Part shown: in pieces, positions 5,524-7,252 of the stretch
Position numbering within the stretch: position 1 is the first letter of the stretch
Layout: each line of letters begins with the position of its first letter
From: Actinomycetes bacterium
GTDB taxonomy: Bacteria; Actinomycetota; Coriobacteriia; WRKU01; WQUG01
Reading direction: 5' to 3'
DNA: 7,252 nt
Assembly (NCBI GenBank): GCA_031268615.1
Contig: JAIRWZ010000037.1
Coordinates: forward strand, 1-7,252
Translations under genes and position numbers: made by a program
The notes under the pieces: model-generated
Told to the model about the DNA's origin: nothing
Database searches by the model: none
Seen by the model: the letters and a program-made list of their open reading frames with translations, nothing else

Positions 5524-5563
5524 GACCAGTGGCTACCCCGATGGTAGCAGCTTCTCACTGGTC
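5524..5563 (+). promoter_or_regulatory. long hairpin in the rplK leader
   Basis: GACCAGTG (5524-5531) pairs with CACTGGTC (5556-5563), and directly inside GCTACC (5532-5537) pairs with GGTAGC (5543-5548), loop CCGAT. The 14-base 5' strand is uninterrupted, while the 3' strand has a seven-base bulge, AGCTTCT (5549-5555). The structure ends 11 bases before the rplK Shine-Dalgarno. L11-L1 operons are known to be autoregulated by L1 binding the leader mRNA, so this is a candidate site, but I cannot match it to the known L1 target motif. Confidence 0.5.
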
Positions 5564-5588
5564 CGGCTGTATATAAGGAGTAAGTACG

Positions 5589-6014
5589 ATGGCAAAAAAG
5601 GTAGCTGGATTTATAAAATTGCAAATACCCGGTGGGCAGGCTAACCCCGCGCCACCGGTAGGACCGGCGCTGGGTGCGCAGCAGGTCAACATCATGCAGT
5701 TCTGTCAGGCTTTCAATGCGGACACGTCGGACAGGCAAGGTCTGATTTTGCCGGTAGAGATTACGGTCTATGAGGACCGTTCTTTCACCTACATCATCAA
5801 GACCCCACCGGCGGCCGTGCAGCTGAAGCTGGCCGCAGGTATTGAGAAAGGTTCGGGAGAGCCGCACGTGAACAAGGTTGCGACGGTGACTTGGGATCAG
5901 GTGCGCGAAATCGCGGAGAACAAAATGCCAGACTTGAACGCAAACGACATTGACGCCGCGGCGAAAATTATCGCCGGCACTGCCCGGTCAATGGGCATTG
6001 TAGTAGAGGACTAA
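5589..6014 (+). CDS. rplK: 50S ribosomal protein L11
   Basis: L11 forms the GTPase-associated centre of the 50S subunit with 23S rRNA and the L10-L12 stalk. The 141 residues match the usual length. The N-terminal domain (about 1-72) includes [19 protein letters not shown], with the prolines at 22-23 and 26 that bound the thiostrepton site. The C-terminal rRNA-binding domain (about 73-141) ends in [25 protein letters not shown] at 5575-5580 lies eight bases before ATG. It follows nusG after 131 bases containing repeats and a hairpin, and precedes rplA, the conserved order. Nothing looks damaged. Confidence 0.98.
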   Translation: MAKKVAGFIKLQIPGGQANPAPPVGPALGAQQVNIMQFCQAFNADTSDRQGLILPVEITVYEDRSFTYIIKTPPAAVQLKLAAGIEKGSGEPHVNKVATVTWDQVREIAENKMPDLNANDIDAAAKIIAGTARSMGIVVED

Positions 6015-6086
6015 AGGTTGTGTACGGCGGGCATTATATACCCGCCGCGAAAGGTTGTGTAGGGCGGGCATTGTATGCCCGCCGCT
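6013..6086 (+). repeat. two tandem 37-bp palindromic repeats behind rplK
   Basis: Units 6013-6049 and 6050-6086 differ at four positions. Each begins AAAGGTTGTGTA and contains a hairpin: CGGCGGG (6025-6031) with CCCGCCG (6041-6047) in the first, and GGCGGGCAT (6063-6071) with ATGCCCGCC (6075-6083) in the second. The first unit starts inside the rplK stop codon. They look like REP-type intergenic palindromes and may also modulate the L11/L1 message; neither has a T-run. Confidence 0.8.
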
Positions 6087-6093
6087 GTTGGGA

Positions 6094-6137
6094 GATAAGG
6101 AGACGTTTCCACGAAGCGGTGGACGTGCTTGCTTATC
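6094..6137 (+). promoter_or_regulatory. nested hairpin in the rplA leader
   Basis: Outer stem GATAAG (6094-6099) with CTTATC (6132-6137); internal loop GAG opposite GCTTG; inner stem ACGT (6103-6106) with ACGT (6123-6126) and CCAC (6109-6112) with GTGG (6119-6122), terminal loop GAAGCG. It ends 12 bases before the rplA Shine-Dalgarno. Position suggests a translational control structure, perhaps an L1 target; this is inference. Confidence 0.45.
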
Positions 6138-6164
6138 GTTAATTACCACAAGGAGGTAAGAGTT

Positions 6165-6869
6165 ATGGCAAAGGGAAAGAAGTACGTCGAGGCGGCCGGC
6201 AAGGTCGAGCATGGTCGGCTGTATACGCCGAAAGAGGCAACGGCGCTGGTCAAAGAGACCGCAACGGCGAAGTTCGACGAGACCGTCGAGGCGCATTTTC
6301 GTCTGGGGATTGACACGCGTCAGGCCGACCAGCAGGTACGCGGCAGCATTTCGCTGCCAAATGGCACGGGAAAGGCGGTGCGTGTGGCGGTGTTTGCCGA
6401 AGGGGACGCGGCCAGAGACGCCGAGGCTGCCGGAGCCGACGTGGTGGGTAGCGACGATTTGGTCGAGAAAATCCAGGGTGGCTGGTTCGATTTTGACGCG
6501 GCTGTGGCGACTCCTGACCAGATGGCCAAAGTTGGTCGTCTGGGTCGGTTGCTGGGTCCGAGGAACTTAATGCCAAACCCGAAGCTGGGTACGGTGACCC
6601 CGGACGTGGCGCGCATTGTCGGTGAGCTGAAGGCCGGGCGTGTGGAGTATCGCGCTGACCGCTACGGTATCGCGCATGTGCCGATTGGCAAGGCGTCGTT
6701 TTCCGCGGAGCAGCTGCTGGGCAACTACGTAGCGCTGCTGGAAGAGCTGCTGCGCGTCAAGCCCTCGTCTGCCAAGGGCAAGTATCTGAAGTCCGTTGCG
6801 CTGTCGTCCACGATGGGACCGGGCGTCAAAGTGGACCCAGGCATTACCCGCAACTTCGACGAGGCATAA
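6165..6869 (+). CDS. rplA: 50S ribosomal protein L1
   Basis: L1 builds the mobile L1 stalk that helps release E-site tRNA, and in many bacteria represses its own operon by binding the mRNA. The ATG at 6165 is chosen because AAGGAGGT (6150-6157) lies seven bases upstream; the TTG at 6129 in the same frame would add 12 unrelated residues. The resulting 234 residues match the family. Motifs include [32 protein letters not shown], the signature [20 protein letters not shown], and [12 protein letters not shown] with [10 protein letters not shown] near the end. GPRN replaces the more usual GPRG. Overall it resembles actinobacterial and especially coriobacterial L1 from memory. Confidence 0.98.
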   Translation: MAKGKKYVEAAGKVEHGRLYTPKEATALVKETATAKFDETVEAHFRLGIDTRQADQQVRGSISLPNGTGKAVRVAVFAEGDAARDAEAAGADVVGSDDLVEKIQGGWFDFDAAVATPDQMAKVGRLGRLLGPRNLMPNPKLGTVTPDVARIVGELKAGRVEYRADRYGIAHVPIGKASFSAEQLLGNYVALLEELLRVKPSSAKGKYLKSVALSSTMGPGVKVDPGITRNFDEA

Positions 6870-6927
6870 GGGCGCTCTTTCTGGCGCGTCGTCCGTACGG
6901 CGCTAATGCCGCACGCATACTGTAGGG

Positions 6928-6951
6928 GGTAAGTTGGCTTGCCAACTTACC
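6928..6951. repeat. perfect 10-bp palindrome
   Basis: GGTAAGTTGG (6928-6937), loop CTTG, CCAACTTACC (6942-6951). It is preceded by TGTAGGG (6921-6927), as is the second palindrome behind rplK (6056-6064 region), which suggests one family of REP-like elements. No T-run follows, so it is not a canonical terminator, though it could still act on transcription. Confidence 0.7.
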
Positions 6952-6983
6952 GGCTCTTCCTGCCAGTGTAACCGGCAACCCTT

Positions 6984-7048
6984 TGCCACATTGTAGGGAC
7001 GTTTATTTATAATTTGCGTTTGCATGCGTCGCCAGACAAAATGTGGCA
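6984..7048. repeat. inverted repeat with GCCAGACAAAATGTGGC end
   Basis: TGCCACATT (6984-6992) and AATGTGGCA (7040-7048) are exact inverse copies 47 bases apart. The right end, GCCAGACAAAAT (7031-7042), also occurs at 1646-1657 in the tRNA-Tyr downstream element and, inverted and diverged, near 1924-1934. This points to a short dispersed repeat family. Confidence 0.6.
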
Positions 7049-7224
7049 TATAACTGGTACTGTTAAGAATGAGTAGGAGTTGTTCAAAGGAAAAATTGCC
7101 ACTTTTGTATCTTTCATAGGCCGGGCTGGGTAGGGGCGGCTTCTCAAGGGTAATGCAGTTTCGACCTGTGAAAAGCACTTGCCATAGTTAGTGCAGGTAG
7201 ATAGTCATTTCCTAGGGAATGCAG

Positions 7225-7252
7225 ATGACTGAACAGACGGAAAATAGCTGGG
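7225..7252 (+). CDS. possible start of an unidentified protein, cut by window edge
   Basis: ATG at 7225 follows AGGGA (7214-7218) at six bases, the same ribosome-binding wording as nusG, and nine codons read MTEQTENSW before the window ends. An in-frame TAG at 7213 limits the start to this ATG or the one at 7219. By position rplJ would be expected, but the residues do not look like an L10 N-terminus. Nine codons are far too few for a call. Confidence 0.25.

Larger units (their letters stand above)
6870..7218. other. long repeat-bearing spacer after rplA, no gene recognised
   Basis: rplJ (L10) normally follows rplA, often behind a structured L10 leader, but no L10 coding sequence is visible in these 349 bases. 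Seen here: a hairpin GCGTCGT-CCGT-ACGGCGC (6886-6903), a strong palindrome (6928-6951), a wide inverted repeat (6984-7048), and GCACT/AGTGC near 7175-7195. The right half may be the leader of the next gene, which I cannot identify. Confidence 0.5.

Noticed and set aside
6129..6164. TTG start giving L1 12 extra residues
   Set aside because: A strong AAGGAGGT sits just before ATG 6165, whose protein begins like other L1 proteins; the extra residues are unrelated.
6903..7178. 91-codon minus-strand frame behind rplA
   Set aside because: It spans a perfect palindrome and an inverted repeat, has no ribosome-binding site and no recognisable motif.
7100..7224. tmRNA or SRP RNA suggested by GGGGC and GTTTCGACC wording
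   Set aside because: No matching acceptor ends, tag frame or conserved SRP loop could be traced within the window.

Overview
The window is a bacterial chromosome segment holding the classic tRNA–tuf–rpmG–tRNA-Trp–secE–nusG–rplK–rplA translation and transcription cluster. Everything reads on the + strand. A truncated AAA ATPase gene lies upstream. By my recollection of family sequences, the EF-Tu C-terminal half and the whole of L1 look most like Actinomycetota, in particular Coriobacteriia. The gene order itself is widespread (compare thrU-tyrU-glyT-thrT-tufB-secE-nusG-rplKA of E. coli), so the taxonomic call is an inference needing a tree.

Layout: (1) 1-1199, the 3' part of an ATPase of the AAA_14/DUF4143 type, visibly more AT-rich than the ribosomal genes. 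(2) 1200-1481, a spacer with a near-consensus promoter (TTGACA, 17-base spacer, TACACT), well placed to drive the tRNA genes and probably the genes behind them. (3) tRNA-Tyr(GTA), tRNA-Thr(GGT) and elongator tRNA-Met(CAT), all with encoded CCA, separated by repeat-rich spacers. (4) tuf, three hairpins, rpmG (a 49-residue L33), tRNA-Trp(CCA). (5) 3934-4347, a 189-bp tandem repeat of two full units plus a partial third, whose units begin with the 3' end of tRNA-Trp. (6) secE, with an unusual acidic C-terminal tail, and nusG eight bases later. (7) rplK and rplA, each preceded by a strong Shine-Dalgarno sequence and an RNA-hairpin-forming leader. (8) 6870-7252, a repeat-bearing spacer where rplJ would normally begin; only a nine-codon unrecognised start is visible at its right end.

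Functionally, tuf and the tRNAs serve elongation, rpmG/rplK/rplA make 50S proteins, secE is a translocon subunit and nusG is a transcription factor that also contacts the ribosome.

The most unusual content is between the genes. The repeats behind tRNA-Trp have the architecture of the E. coli tyrT locus (178-bp repeats carrying the tRNA-Tyr 3' end, source of rtT RNA), but at a different tRNA and with unrelated-looking sequence. The two units differ at two positions that face each other in a predicted stem, preserving the pairing. tRNA-Tyr is likewise followed by an inverted repeat touching its 3' end. Several palindromic and dispersed repeats occupy other spacers. All of this was read by eye; no folding, database search or base-composition calculation was run.
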